Below the pieces are notes generated by a model. The model saw only the letters and a list, made by a program, of their open reading frames with translations. It was not told the DNA's origin and did not search any database. Of a stretch of 64,000 bases of DNA, positions 46,258 through 56,900 are shown piece after piece. Position 1 is the stretch's first letter, and the number at the start of each line of letters is the position of its first letter. Made by a program: the position numbers and the translations under genes. The stretch comes from Alistipes sp. (GTDB lineage Bacteria; Bacteroidota; Bacteroidia; Bacteroidales; Rikenellaceae). The stretch covers positions 214,662-278,661 of the forward strand of contig JAFXHE010000003.1 of NCBI GenBank assembly GCA_017536555.1, given 5' to 3'.

Positions 46258-46294
46258 AACATTAAGTAGCGACATCTGTCGCAGCTAAAACACG

Positions 46295-47038
46295 TTAGTC
46301 TGCAAGCTTCGCTGCAAGGAACTCACGGTTAAGGCGTGCGATATGCGCGATAGAGATAGACTTGGGACACTGTGCCTGGCAAGCACCAGTGTTGGTACAG
46401 TTACCGAAGCCTAGCTCATCCATCTTTGCAACCATAGCCTTTGCACGGCGTGCGCCCTCAACGCGACCCTGTGGCAACTTGGCAAGTGACGATACACGTG
46501 CTGCAACGAACAGCATAGCAGAGCCATTCTTACAAGTAGCAGCACAAGCACCACAACCTACACAAGCAGCTGCATCCATACTCTCGTCGGCATCCTTCTT
46601 CGGAATAGGAATAGCGTTACCGTCGGGTACAGAGTTAGTGCGTACAGAGATGAAACCACCAGCCTGCAAAATCTTATCGTATGCACCACGATCTACTACG
46701 AGGTCGCGGATAACGGGGAATGCTGCAGAACGCCACGGCTCAATAACGATGGTTGAACCATCCTTAAACTTACGCATATACATCTGGCAAGTGGTAACAG
46801 CCTGTGAAGGGCCGTGTGCGTGACCGTTGATGTGCATAGAGCACATACCGCAAATACCCTCGCGGCAGTCGTGGTCGAAGGCTACAGGCTCCTTACCCTC
46901 GTGAATAAGGTTGTTGTTCAGGATGTCCATCATCTCAAGGAATGATGTGTCAGCCGAGATATCCTTAACCTCATAGGTCTCGAAAGCACCCTGTGACTTA
47001 GCGTCTCTTTGACGCCATATCTTTAACTTAAAATTCAT
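46295..47038 (-). CDS. frdB: Fumarate reductase / succinate dehydrogenase iron-sulfur subunit
   Basis: This 247-residue iron-sulfur subunit carries electrons from the quinol-bearing cytochrome b to the flavoprotein. The N-terminal 2Fe-2S domain has [20 protein letters not shown]; the C-terminal ferredoxin-like domain has [15 protein letters not shown] and [13 protein letters not shown], supplying ligands for the 4Fe-4S and 3Fe-4S clusters. It is the last gene of the frdC-frdA-frdB operon, 33 bp after frdA. In anaerobic Bacteroidales this complex works mainly as fumarate reductase. Confidence 0.95.
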   Translation of the reverse strand: MNFKLKIWRQRDAKSQGAFETYEVKDISADTSFLEMMDILNNNLIHEGKEPVAFDHDCREGICGMCSMHINGHAHGPSQAVTTCQMYMRKFKDGSTIVIEPWRSAAFPVIRDLVVDRGAYDKILQAGGFISVRTNSVPDGNAIPIPKKDADESMDAAACVGCGACAATCKNGSAMLFVAARVSSLAKLPQGRVEGARRAKAMVAKMDELGFGNCTNTGACQAQCPKSISIAHIARLNREFLAAKLAD

Positions 47039-47071
47039 AGTTCGTTTTTATTAAAGTTCAACGTCAAAAAA

Positions 47072-49018
47072 TTAGTCCTTATAGTTACGCTGTGCACGGT
47101 GTACAAACTCATAGTCGAGTGGCTCGATAGTCATCTCGGGAGCGTTATCAAAGCCCTTGTACTCCCAAACTGCTGCATAAGCGAACTTATCATCGTGGCG
47201 CAATGCCTCGCCATCCTCTGTCTGGTGCTCTGAACGGAAGTGACCACCGCAAGACTCCTCACGGTTCAAGGCGTCACGTGCCATAAGCTCACCCAACTCG
47301 AGGTAGTCCTCCAAGCGGAGAGCCTTCTCAAGCTCAACATTGAATGAGTCAGCTGTACCAACGAGCTTAAGATCCTTGTAGAACTCCTTGCGAAGAGCCT
47401 GAATCTCAACGATAGCCTTCTCCAAAGACTCCTTGGTACGTGCCATACCTACATTGTCCCACATAACCAAGCCAAGACGCTTGTGGATATCGTCAACAGA
47501 CTGATTACCCTTGATAGCGAACAGACGCTCGATACGTGCGCGAACACCCTTCTCTGCCTCATCGAAAGCAGCGGTATCGGTCTTAACCTTCGGTGCCTGA
47601 ATCTTCTTTGCGAGGTAGTCACCAATAGTGTAAGGAAGAACGAAGTAACCATCTGCAAGACCCTGCATAAGTGCCGAAGCACCAAGACGGTTAGCACCGT
47701 GGTCAGAGAAGTTAGCCTCACCGATAGCGTACAAGCCAGGGATAGTTGTCATAAGGTTATAGTCAACCCAGATACCACCCATTGTGTAGTGTACTGCGGG
47801 GAAGATCTGCATAGGCTGCTCGTAGGGGTTAACGTCGGTAATCTCCTCATACATATCGAAGAGGTTGCCATAACGCTGCTTGATAGTATCCTTACCCAAA
47901 CGCTCGATAGCTGTCTTGAAGTCGAGGAATACTGCCAAACCTGTCTCGTTCACACCGAAACCTGCATCGCAACGCTCCTTTGCTGCACGTGACGCAACAT
48001 CACGAGGCACGAGGTTACCGAATGCGGGATAACGACGCTCCAAGTAGTAATCACGATCCTCCTCGGCAATCTCTGACGGCTTCTTCGCGCCTGAACGGAT
48101 AGCCTTAACATCCTCCATCTTCTTGGGAACCCAGATACGACCATCGTTACGCAAAGACTCTGACATAAGAGTCAACTTTGACTGCTGTGTGCCGTGTACG
48201 GGGATACAAGTGGGGTGAATCTGTGTGAAGCAGGGGTTAGCAAAGCCTGCACCCTTACGGTAGCACTGGAAGGCTGCCGAGCCGTTAGATGCCATAGCGT
48301 TGGTAGAGAGGAAGAATACGTTACCATAACCACCTGTAGCGATGACAACAGCGTGTGCGCCGTGACGCTCAAGCTCACCTGTTACGAGGTTACGTGCAAT
48401 GATACCGCAAGCCTCGCCATTCTCAACAACGATATCCAACATCTCGTGGCGCGGATACGACTTAACAGAGCCTGCTGCAATCTCCTTGTTAAGAACAGAG
48501 TATGCACCCAACAAGAGCTGCTGACCGGTCTGACCACGAGCATAGAATGTACGTGATACCTGTGCACCACCAAATGAACGGTTAGCCAAAAGACCACCAT
48601 ACTCACGTGCAAACGGAACACCCTGTGCTACACACTGGTCAATAATGAGGTTAGATACCTCTGCCAAACGGTATACGTTAGCCTCACGTGCGCGGTAGTC
48701 ACCACCCTTAATAGTATCGTAGAAGAGGCGGTATACAGAGTCGTTATCGTTCTGATAGTTCTTTGCTGCATTGATACCACCCTGTGCTGCGATAGAGTGA
48801 GCACGACGTGGAGAGTCAGAGATACAGAAGATCTTTACATTGTAGCCAAGCTCACCGAGTGAAGCAGCTGCAGATGCACCACCAAGACCAGTACCTACTA
48901 CGATAATATCCAACTTACGCTTGTTTGCCGGGCTGACAACCTTGATGGCTGCCTTGTGGTTGCTCCACTTCTGCGACAACTCACCTGCCGGTATTTTTGC
49001 TTCTAATTTATAAGCCAT
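47072..49018 (-). CDS. frdA: Fumarate reductase / succinate dehydrogenase flavoprotein subunit
   Basis: This 648-residue catalytic subunit has the dinucleotide-binding motif [19 protein letters not shown] (about 36-54). The flavin-linked His lies in the [18 protein letters not shown] segment. Substrate-site blocks are [11 protein letters not shown] and [15 protein letters not shown], and [22 protein letters not shown] closes the FAD site. It is the long Wolinella/Bacteroides-type FrdA. It sits between frdC and frdB and is complete. Confidence 0.96.
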   Translation of the reverse strand: MAYKLEAKIPAGELSQKWSNHKAAIKVVSPANKRKLDIIVVGTGLGGASAAASLGELGYNVKIFCISDSPRRAHSIAAQGGINAAKNYQNDNDSVYRLFYDTIKGGDYRAREANVYRLAEVSNLIIDQCVAQGVPFAREYGGLLANRSFGGAQVSRTFYARGQTGQQLLLGAYSVLNKEIAAGSVKSYPRHEMLDIVVENGEACGIIARNLVTGELERHGAHAVVIATGGYGNVFFLSTNAMASNGSAAFQCYRKGAGFANPCFTQIHPTCIPVHGTQQSKLTLMSESLRNDGRIWVPKKMEDVKAIRSGAKKPSEIAEEDRDYYLERRYPAFGNLVPRDVASRAAKERCDAGFGVNETGLAVFLDFKTAIERLGKDTIKQRYGNLFDMYEEITDVNPYEQPMQIFPAVHYTMGGIWVDYNLMTTIPGLYAIGEANFSDHGANRLGASALMQGLADGYFVLPYTIGDYLAKKIQAPKVKTDTAAFDEAEKGVRARIERLFAIKGNQSVDDIHKRLGLVMWDNVGMARTKESLEKAIVEIQALRKEFYKDLKLVGTADSFNVELEKALRLEDYLELGELMARDALNREESCGGHFRSEHQTEDGEALRHDDKFAYAAVWEYKGFDNAPEMTIEPLDYEFVHRAQRNYKD

Positions 49019-49065
49019 AATATCTTTTTGTTTTTATTGTTTCAATAAAATGTACAAGTCAGCTA

Positions 49066-49794
49066 TTACATACCGGGAGTCCAAGTCACCATCTCTGAGA
49101 TGTATGAATCGGCATTGAGGTAACAAGCAACAGCAACTACGGCGAAGCCGAGGAAAATCAAGGTAGCTACGATGTTAGCCACGCACTTGAGGCGAGGATA
49201 CCAAGTATCGTTAGCGAAGCCTACAGTCTGGAACATTGACCATACACCGTGTGTAAGGTGGAACCACAATGCTGCGAACCATACGAGGTAGATAACAACA
49301 TTGTACCACTTCGAGAAGGTGATAGCCATAAGCAATGCACCATTTGCGGGAGATACAGTGTACTCGCCAACCTGTGCAAAGTGCTCACCAAGAACCTCAA
49401 CAAGCTGCATCTTCGACCAGAAGTGTATAAGGTGAATAGCAAGACCCAACACTACGATAAGACCAAGAACAAGCATATTCTTTGATGCCCAGCTCACGCC
49501 CTTCTCCTGAACGGTTACAGCGTAACGCTGCTTACCACGAGCGCGGTAGTTGTCGATAGTGAGGATGAAGGCATAGATGAAGTGAACAGCTACACCCGCA
49601 GCCAAAACCGCTGTTCCAGCAAGTGCATACCAGTTAGCACCGAGGAACTCGCAGATCATGTTGTAAGCCTCACGGCTAAAGAGCACCGTAAGGTTCATTG
49701 ACATGTGGAAGAGAATGAAGAGTACAAGGAAGCATCCCGAAATACTCATAACAAGTTTCTTTCCCACTGATGAATTAGTTAAAAAACATCCCAT
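49066..49794 (-). CDS. frdC: Fumarate reductase / succinate dehydrogenase cytochrome b subunit
   Basis: This 242-residue membrane subunit has five hydrophobic helices and His residues in helices (LFHMSMNL, AVHFIYAF, AIHLIHFW, FHLTHGVWSMF) that would bind two hemes b, as in the Wolinella-type single cytochrome b anchor. It passes electrons from menaquinol to FrdB/FrdA. It opens the operon; a consensus promoter (TTG, 19 bp, TATCTTTG) lies about 95 bp upstream. Confidence 0.93.
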   Translation of the reverse strand: MGCFLTNSSVGKKLVMSISGCFLVLFILFHMSMNLTVLFSREAYNMICEFLGANWYALAGTAVLAAGVAVHFIYAFILTIDNYRARGKQRYAVTVQEKGVSWASKNMLVLGLIVVLGLAIHLIHFWSKMQLVEVLGEHFAQVGEYTVSPANGALLMAITFSKWYNVVIYLVWFAALWFHLTHGVWSMFQTVGFANDTWYPRLKCVANIVATLIFLGFAVVAVACYLNADSYISEMVTWTPGM

Positions 49795-49889
49795 AGTGTA
49801 AAAAATTTTAGTTATATTTGTAAATAGTTTTGTCGGTATTGGGTCTATCTTTGTGTTGCACGTGCCGTGTTACACAACATTTGCTACTG

Positions 49890-49920
49890 CAAAGATAAGA
49901 ATTGTTTGCATAATAACAAT
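49890..49920 (-). promoter_or_regulatory. Consensus promoter of frdCAB
   Basis: On the minus strand ATTG (49917-49920), 19 bp, then TATCTTTG (49890-49897) fit the Bacteroidetes promoter. The leader to the frdC ATG would be about 90 nt. Confidence 0.7.
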
Positions 49921-49998
49921 ACCTAACGCCACTTTTTACAAAGTAAATATGTTCAAAACAGCATTATTTTGGATAACACATACCAATAACGAGCCAAT

Positions 49999-50535
49999 AT
50001 GGAGGATAAATTAGAGATTAGACGCGAGGTGCGACGTCGCATAAAGGGGCTTACCGACACAGAGAAGCTGTCGGCAGCAGACAAGATATTTAGTCATATA
50101 GAACAAACAGAGATATACGCACAAGCACACTGCATAGCTCTCTATGCCGCAATGGCAGACGAGGTGCCTACAGCCAAGACCCTTGACCGCTGGAGCACAC
50201 GGGGCAAGCGCGTAGTAGTGCCGCGTGTAGAGGGAGATGTTATGCGTTTTTATGACTACTCGCCCCTCCAGATGCAGAGTGGCGCATACGGCATATATGA
50301 GCCTACGGGTGATGTGGAGTGTCCACCGTCGGAGATAGACCTGATAATAGTCCCTGCACGCGCCTTTACACCAAGCGGAGCACGCCTCGGACGAGGTGGC
50401 GGCTTCTACGACAAGTATATGTCGCTACGCGGCTTCAAGGCGCACAAGACGGGCGTAGCCTTTGCCTGCCAAATATTCGACAACCTGCCAACAAGCCCGC
50501 ACGATATATTTGTAGATGAGGTAGTTGCCTACTAA
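49999..50535 (+). CDS. 5-formyltetrahydrofolate cyclo-ligase
   Basis: This 178-residue enzyme converts 5-formyl-THF to 5,10-methenyl-THF with ATP. It starts MEDKLEIRREVRRRIKGLTD; the family's conserved IDLIIVPARAFTPSGARLGRGGGFYDKYM block is complete (about 113-142), and the ending CQIFDNLPTSPHDIFVDEV is typical. It is near folC, another folate gene on the opposite strand, but not in an operon with it. Confidence 0.93.
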   Translation: MEDKLEIRREVRRRIKGLTDTEKLSAADKIFSHIEQTEIYAQAHCIALYAAMADEVPTAKTLDRWSTRGKRVVVPRVEGDVMRFYDYSPLQMQSGAYGIYEPTGDVECPPSEIDLIIVPARAFTPSGARLGRGGGFYDKYMSLRGFKAHKTGVAFACQIFDNLPTSPHDIFVDEVVAY

Positions 50536-50547
50536 CAGAAGCTATAA

Positions 50548-50706
50548 CTACTCCCTTACATTGTTCAGGATAATCAACGCTGCGATAACGCCTGGCACCC
50601 AGCCGCACAGCGTAAGCAGAAGGGTGATAAGGAATGAGCCGCAGCCCTGGTCGATGACAGCCAAGGGTGGAAAGAATATAGCAAGCAAGACACGTAACAA
50701 CGACAT
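50548..50706 (-). CDS. Pmp3/YqaE-family small membrane protein
   Basis: A 52-residue protein starts MSLLRVLLAIFFPPLAVIDQ and continues with GCGSFLITLLLTLCGWVPG, two hydrophobic helices joined by a short polar turn, ending in LNNVRE. The FFPPLAV and L..CGWVPG..AALIIL pattern is the Pmp3/YqaE/UPF0057 signature. These proteolipids stabilise membrane potential or respond to salt and stress. It lies downstream of the folC terminator on the same strand and converges on the cyclo-ligase gene, its stop 12 bp from the other's stop. Confidence 0.85.
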   Translation of the reverse strand: MSLLRVLLAIFFPPLAVIDQGCGSFLITLLLTLCGWVPGVIAALIILNNVRE

Positions 50707-50745
50707 AGCAAGAGGTATTTATTAAATTTCTGATATTTGCAAATA

Positions 50746-50793
50746 TTATCCGATATGGTACAATGATAACTACCACACTACCATATCGGATAA
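50746..50793 (-). terminator. Terminator after folC
   Basis: TTATCCGATATGGTA at 50746-50760 pairs perfectly with TACCATATCGGATAA at 50779-50793, 24 bp after the folC stop. The tail on the minus strand is TATTTGC, with only a short T run. Confidence 0.75.
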
Positions 50794-50817
50794 CTCTTTG
50801 TTATACAGGGCGTAGCA

Positions 50818-52107
50818 CTAAATCTCGGCAACGACGAAGTTGCTACCACCAATAAATATTGCATCGCCCACATTCGCCAACGACTTGGCGCGCTCGACAG
50901 CCTCCTTAACGGTGGCAGCCGTCTCATAGTCGAGAGCGAGCTTATCGGCAACAGCCACGATATCTTCTACGGCGCGGGCGCGCTCAATAGAGGCGCGTGT
51001 GAAGATATAGTGTGCCTTGCGTGGCAGAAGTGCCATAATATCGTCGAGAGCCTTCTCGCGCGAGAAGCCCATAACGCATATCAGACGCTCACACTCCAAC
51101 GCCTCGAGCTGGGATGCCACATAGCGCAGACCCGCCGCATTGTGTCCCGTGTCACACACGATATATGGCTCACGCTGCAACACCTGCCAACGACCCATAA
51201 GGTTGGTGTTGACAGATACCGTAGCAAGACCCTCACGGAAAGCACGACGCGAGATGGTTAGTGGTGTCTGCTCGGCAAGGAAGTCGGCTGCGGCACACGC
51301 GGTGACGATGTTGTGACGCTGATAGTCGCCCAGGAGGTCGACGTCAAGCTCATAGTTGCGTCCATCGCGCGTACGCTCCACGCTAAAGTGCTGGTTGTGG
51401 TTATCGAAGTGCTCAACGCCATTGAGCACAAACTCCTGCTCGGCATAAAGCAGCTTCGAGCGCATCTGCTCGGCATACCTCTCAAATACGGCATTATACT
51501 CCTCTGAAGCCTCACCGATAAGCACAGGCACGCTCTTCTTGATGATGCCCGCCTTCTCTGCGGCAATCTTTTCGATGGTATCGCCCAAGAACTCGGTGTG
51601 CTCCATATTGATATTTGTGATGATGCTCAATATAGGCGTGATGATGTTTGTGGCATCGAGTCTGCCACCAAGACCTGTCTCGATAACAGCCACCTCAACA
51701 TCGCTCTGGTCGAAGTAGTCGAATGCCATAGCTGCCGTCATCTCAAAGAACGACAAGTCGAGCTCCTGCATCTTCTGCTGGTGCTTATCCACAAAGTTTA
51801 CCACCTTCTGTTTGGGTATCATCTCGCCATCGACACGAATACGCTCGCGGAAGTCCACGAGGTGTGGCGAGGTGAAGAGACCTGTGCGGTAGCCTGCCTG
51901 CTGGAGTATTGAGGCGAGCATATGCGACACAGAGCCCTTGCCATTGGTGCCTGCAACGTGTATAGTGTAGTAGTTGCGCTGCGGGTTGCCAATGTGCTGA
52001 CAGAAGGCTGCAATACGCTCCAAGCCTGGCTTATAAGCGTCGCCACCAACACGCTGGAACGACGGCATAGAAGTAAATAGAAACTCAAGAGTTTGTGTAT
52101 AGTTCAT
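50818..52107 (-). CDS. folC: Folylpolyglutamate synthase / dihydrofolate synthase
   Basis: This 429-residue Mur-ligase-like enzyme adds glutamates to folates and, in bacteria, also makes dihydrofolate. The P-loop is HVAGTNGKGSVSHMLASIL (about 48-66), the omega-loop region YRTGLFTSPHLVDFRERIRVDG, and further blocks are EVAVIETGLGGRLDATNII, TNINMEHTEFLGDTI and AEKAGIIKKSVPVLIG. A C-terminal ligase domain with VCDTGHNAAGLRY follows. The start gives the family's normal N-terminus. It is followed by a hairpin, and lnt lies 34 bp upstream on the same strand. Confidence 0.95.
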   Translation of the reverse strand: MNYTQTLEFLFTSMPSFQRVGGDAYKPGLERIAAFCQHIGNPQRNYYTIHVAGTNGKGSVSHMLASILQQAGYRTGLFTSPHLVDFRERIRVDGEMIPKQKVVNFVDKHQQKMQELDLSFFEMTAAMAFDYFDQSDVEVAVIETGLGGRLDATNIITPILSIITNINMEHTEFLGDTIEKIAAEKAGIIKKSVPVLIGEASEEYNAVFERYAEQMRSKLLYAEQEFVLNGVEHFDNHNQHFSVERTRDGRNYELDVDLLGDYQRHNIVTACAAADFLAEQTPLTISRRAFREGLATVSVNTNLMGRWQVLQREPYIVCDTGHNAAGLRYVASQLEALECERLICVMGFSREKALDDIMALLPRKAHYIFTRASIERARAVEDIVAVADKLALDYETAATVKEAVERAKSLANVGDAIFIGGSNFVVAEI

Positions 52108-52141
52108 AATAACTTATATTGGGTTTATCTTTAATTTTCGG

Positions 52142-53716
52142 CTACTCTACGAGGTGATTTTTGCGGCGCACTCTATATGCCGCGTAGTAGAGCAACGACA
52201 ACAGAGCCACAAAGAGCGATATGCGTGCCACCCAGTCGCCATAGACGACATAGATGGTCTTATTGTCGCGCAACTCCACATCGGCAGTTAGCACACCCTG
52301 CTCATCCCATTCGAGACGCTCGCCCACAACATCGCCACGCGGCGATATGAAGCCAGAGATACCCGTATTGGCACTGCGAGCCACCGAGCGACGTGTCTCT
52401 ATGGCACGTAGACGACAGAAGTCGAAGAGTCGTCTATGTCCTGGAGTGTCACCCCACCAGCCGTCGTTAGAGATGACAGCCATAGCCTCGGCACCCTCAC
52501 GCACAAAGCCCGCAAAGTAGTTGCCATAAAGACCCTCATAGCAGATAGAGGGCCCAATCTTTACGCCACGATTCTCAAACAGCGTATACTCCGTGCCCCA
52601 GCCGAGCTGTCCCGAGATACCTCCGAGGTCAACCTCAAAGAGGTCGAACAGGCTCTTTAGCGGCACAGCCTCCACGCCTATCACGAGGCGACCCTTATGG
52701 TAGACGCTCTCCACCTCGCCGCGCACGTTGGAGAGTAGCGCAGAGTTATAGTGGTCAAACCAGCCGTAGTAGTCCGAGTAGCGTGCCGTATTTGTTGCAG
52801 GCACCTCGCCATAGTAGCGCACGGTAGATGCGCCAGTGACAAGCTTTGTTTGTGCCAAATTTACGCCGTGTATCTGTATCAGTATGGGCATAATGCTATT
52901 TAGGCGACGCTCGTCTATGGAGTAGACCGACGGTATGTAGGCGAGTGCCGACTCTGGCATAAGCAGATAGTGCGACCCTGGTGGCACAGAGGCCGCCAAA
53001 CGGCATATATCCTCCAACGGATCCATCATACCTGCCGCCTGACGCTCCTCGACGTAGCACGGCACGTTGGGCTGCATAACAGATATTGTCGCCGTCTGCT
53101 CCGTAGGCTTATAGCTGAAATATAGGGCTATAGAGACAAGCATAGGCACAAGCGCGATGAGTGCGGCACGCACCTTTGCAGTCTTTGTGCGCGTACGCAG
53201 CACCTCGAAGATTGCTATATTTGAGGCGAGCACCCAGAGCGTGCCGCCAAAGATACCTGTGTACTCATACCACTGCACTGCCCACACATCGCCCGAGAAG
53301 CCGTGACCGAGCAACAGCCACGGGAAGGTCATCACGTCGGCAGAGTTATAGAGATACTCGGTGGTTATCCACAGTGTCACAAGCAGTGTATATGCCAAGG
53401 CACGCGGCGCGCGCTTAACAGTGTAGTGGTAGGTCATAAATGCCACAAGGTTGTAGAATGTACCTACGATGCCCGCAGTGATAGGCCCTATCGGGGCAGC
53501 TATCCACACCCACCATATTGTCACGGCACTCCACAGCAGGAAGGTGGCTGCCGCCCAGCCGCACATACGCCACCAGTCGCGGCGCGAGTCGCCGTATCGC
53601 TCACTTATTATTAGCAGTGGCACCAAAGCACCCAGCAGCGTGATGCCCGACAGACCGAGCCAGCCTGCCGCGAGCATAGCCACAGAGAGCAGCACAAGAA
53701 GTATCTTCTGTTTCAT
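52142..53716 (-). CDS. lnt: Apolipoprotein N-acyltransferase
   Basis: This 524-residue membrane enzyme adds the third acyl chain to lipoproteins. About six N-terminal helices (to about 200) precede a nitrilase-like periplasmic domain with the catalytic Glu in LLMPESALAY (about 255), Lys near YHKGRLVIGVE (about 345) and Cys in IGPSICYEGLYGNYF (about 400), with ISNDGWWGDTPGHRRLFDFC after it. A last helix ends the protein. With the many lipoproteins here the enzyme is expected. It precedes folC by 34 bp. The promoter box TAATTTTG is at 53742-53749. Confidence 0.93.
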   Translation of the reverse strand: MKQKILLVLLSVAMLAAGWLGLSGITLLGALVPLLIISERYGDSRRDWWRMCGWAAATFLLWSAVTIWWVWIAAPIGPITAGIVGTFYNLVAFMTYHYTVKRAPRALAYTLLVTLWITTEYLYNSADVMTFPWLLLGHGFSGDVWAVQWYEYTGIFGGTLWVLASNIAIFEVLRTRTKTAKVRAALIALVPMLVSIALYFSYKPTEQTATISVMQPNVPCYVEERQAAGMMDPLEDICRLAASVPPGSHYLLMPESALAYIPSVYSIDERRLNSIMPILIQIHGVNLAQTKLVTGASTVRYYGEVPATNTARYSDYYGWFDHYNSALLSNVRGEVESVYHKGRLVIGVEAVPLKSLFDLFEVDLGGISGQLGWGTEYTLFENRGVKIGPSICYEGLYGNYFAGFVREGAEAMAVISNDGWWGDTPGHRRLFDFCRLRAIETRRSVARSANTGISGFISPRGDVVGERLEWDEQGVLTADVELRDNKTIYVVYGDWVARISLFVALLSLLYYAAYRVRRKNHLVE

Positions 53717-53741
53717 CTGTGTATACGTTAATAATTTGCCA

Positions 53742-53771
53742 CAAAATTAAAAACATTTCGGCAATATACAA
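53742..53771 (-). promoter_or_regulatory. Promoter of lnt-folC
   Basis: Minus-strand TTG (53769-53771), 19 bp, and TAATTTTG (53742-53749) match the Bacteroidetes consensus, about 25 bp before the lnt start. Confidence 0.65.
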
Positions 53772-53895
53772 CCTCGCATCGCTAATTTTATCTCCATACG
53801 CCCTCTTTCGGGCAAAATAAAATAGGACGAGATAGGACGAAATAGAATAAAACTCTATCCAACACCATCACACCCCACTCCACCCTATAAAAACA

Positions 53896-53925
53896 TAGCG
53901 CGAGTACCCAACGATACTCGCGCTA
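53896..53925 (-). terminator. Terminator of the second BspA-like cassette
   Basis: TAGCGCGAGTA and TACTCGCGCTA form a perfect 11-bp stem with loop TCGTTGGG read on the minus strand, followed by TGTTTTTATAG. It is almost the same sequence as the terminator at 5078-5115. Confidence 0.88.
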
Positions 53926-53956
53926 CACCTTTTTTGGCAACTATGCCCAGCGACTA

Positions 53957-56900
53957 CTACTCGGCAACGATATAATCTTTATACGCGCTCCAGTACTGTT
54001 TTGCCTTATATGCCTCCACAGAGCCTGCGGGAACATATATCTTGCGTCCAGAAGCATTGCCATAGAACATATTGTAGCCTCCAGTTGGCGGTGTTGTAGG
54101 CTTACAATATACTGTTTCAAGGCTGCTGCAACCATAGAATGCAGCACCTACAATCGTCGTTACGCTATCGGGAATAGTCACACTTGTAAGTTTAGTGCAA
54201 TAAGCGAATGCTTGAGATCCAATCGTCTTTACGCTATTGCCAATAGTCACACTTGCAAGGGCCTTGCAAAACCTGAATGCATCCTTTTCAATCGTCGTTA
54301 CGCTATCGGGGATAGTCACACTTGTCAGGCTTTCGCAAGAATTAAATGCACTCTTTCCAATCGTCGTTACGCTATCGGGGATAGTATATGTAGTGCCAGA
54401 TGCGTAAGCATACGCGATAAGTGTATTATCCATAATCAAACAACGACCATCAGCAGCTGCAAATTTACCCTTAAACTCATTAAGGCTGTCGCAACCTTCG
54501 AATGCACCAGTTCCAATCGTCGTTACGCTATCGGGGATAGTCACACTTGTAAGTTTAATACACCAATTGAATGTATACTCTCCAATCGTCGTTACGCTAT
54601 TGCCAATAGTCACACTTGCAAGGCCCTCGCAATCAGCGAATGCATACATTCCAATCGTTTTTACGCTATTGGGAATAGTCACACTTGTAAGGCTGGGGCT
54701 ATAATAGAATGCCTCCTCTCCAATCGCAGTTACGCTATCGGGGATAGTATATGTAGTGCCAGATGCGTTAGCATACGCGATAATAGTATTATCCTTAATC
54801 AAACAACGACCACCATCAGCAGCAAATTTACCCTTAAACTCTTCAAGGCTTTTGCAACCTTCGAATGCACCCACTCCAAGCGTCGTTACGCTATCGGGGA
54901 TAGTCACACTTGTAAGGTTAGGGCACCAAGAGAATGCAAAATCTCCAATCGTCGTTACGCTATCGCCAATAGTCACACTTGTAAGGATGCCGCACTCATA
55001 GAATGCACAATATCCAATCGTTTTTACGCTATCGGGAATAGTCACACTTGTAAGGTTGTCGCAAGAATAGAATGCATAATCTCCAATTGTCGCTACGCTA
55101 TCACCGATAGTTACACTTGTAAGGCCGTCGCAATTATAGAATGCATTCTCTCCAATCGTAGTTACGCTATCGGGAATAGTCACACTTGTAAGGCTGTGGC
55201 ATTCTACGAATGCATCATCTCCAACCACTGTTAGATCCTTATCAAACTTAATCACCCAACACTCCTTTTCGGCATCATAGGTGTTTGACTGAATTGTAGC
55301 GTCGCCAAAAGCATCTGGCATATAAGGCGCAGTAGGCTCGGTTGTGCTACCGTTGGTATACCATATCTCATCGTTTGCGGATGCAGGAAAGATATAATCT
55401 TTATAGTCACTCCAGTACTCTTTTGCCTTATATGCCTCCACAGAGCCAGCGGGAACATAAATCTTGCGTCCTGCAGCATTGTCGTAGAACATCTTGTTGC
55501 CTCCTGCTGGAGGTGTTGTAGGCTTGCAATATACTGCTTTAAGGCTGTCGCAATAAGAGAATGCCTCCTCTCCAATCGTTGTTACGCTATCAGGAATAGT
55601 CACACTTGCAAGACCCTCGCAACCTTCGAATGCATAAATTCCAATCGTCGTTACGCTATCGGGAATAGTCACACTTGTAAGGCTGGTGCAATCATAGAAT
55701 GCAGACTCACTAATCGTTGTTACGCTATCGGGGATAGTATATGTAGTGCCAGATGCTTCCGCATACGCGATAATTGTATTATCCTTAATCAAACAACGAC
55801 CACCATCAGCTGCAAATTTACCCTTAAACTCTTTAAGGCTTTCGCAACCACAGAATACACCCGCTCCAATCGTCTTTACGCTATCGGGAATAGTCACACT
55901 TGTAAGGTTAGTGCAATAACATAATGCATAATCTCCAATTGTCTTTACGCTATCGGGAATAGTCACACTTGTAAGGCTGTGGCAATCACGGAATGCCCAC
56001 CCTCCAATCGTTGTTACGCTATCGGGAATAGTCACACTTGCAAGGTTAGTGCAATCACTGAATGCCCCCTCTTCAATCGTTGTTACGCTATCGGGGATAG
56101 TCACACTTGTAAGTTTGCTGCACCAAACGAATGCCCAAACTCCAATCTTTGTCACATTACCATCAAAGGTAATAACACCCTTACCAGTTGCGCTATCCCA
56201 CACATTAGAGAGATATGTAGCACCAAACACTGTCTTATCGTTTGGCTCAACCTTTGCGGTAGCGGTGTACCATATCTCATCGTTTGCGGGTGCGTTATGG
56301 TTTGTCCAATTTGAAATTGCGGGCAACAGATAGGCGTGACCAATCTCAAGGTTCTTCACATACTTCGAGCCATCGTGAGCACCGCGGTCAATGGTGTATG
56401 TGTAGACATCCGTGCCATTGGTTAGATAGAAGTGGTACCTCTTATTGGCATCGGTATCTGCCAAGTCGTAATTTTGCTCAAAGACAAACGATATATCATC
56501 TCCGTTCTGTACGCAAGGGCACTCGCTATATGAGGCATAACCTCCGCCCCACGTGCCAATTGTACCATCATTTACGACAAAGCGAAATCTACCACTATAA
56601 GTAGCATAGTGGGCAAGCTGATCAATAGCCGTCACATTAGACTCGCTGGGAGTATAGTTATCATTTGCGATAGCCATAGTCCATCCATCAGCAGCATTTA
56701 AGCCTGGAACAGAGACCTGAAACAGTTTTCCTGCCACGTAGCCCGAATTAGGGAATAGGCTCATCGTGATTGAGCCGAGGCTGATAACGCCATCGGCTTT
56801 GGTATAATTACCTGTATAGTAGAGAATCTCTCCACCGTTATATGTTTCGAATGTACCACTGTTGTTGACAGTTATATTCTCGTCGCTGCCAACCCTATGG

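Larger units (their letters stand above)
45793..46294. other. Intergenic stretch with tRNA-Glu
   Basis: Apart from the tRNA and its promoter, the stretch 45793-45985 holds no recognisable gene. 46106-46294 holds the upstream promoter half and the frdB terminator. Confidence 0.6.

Noticed and set aside
54212..55234. 340-codon open frame antisense to the large LRR gene, with a regular SNRRYAIGDSHTCK pattern
   Set aside because: It mirrors the 69-bp LRR DNA repeats on the other strand; the same happens at 4348-4923. No start signal or independent motif.
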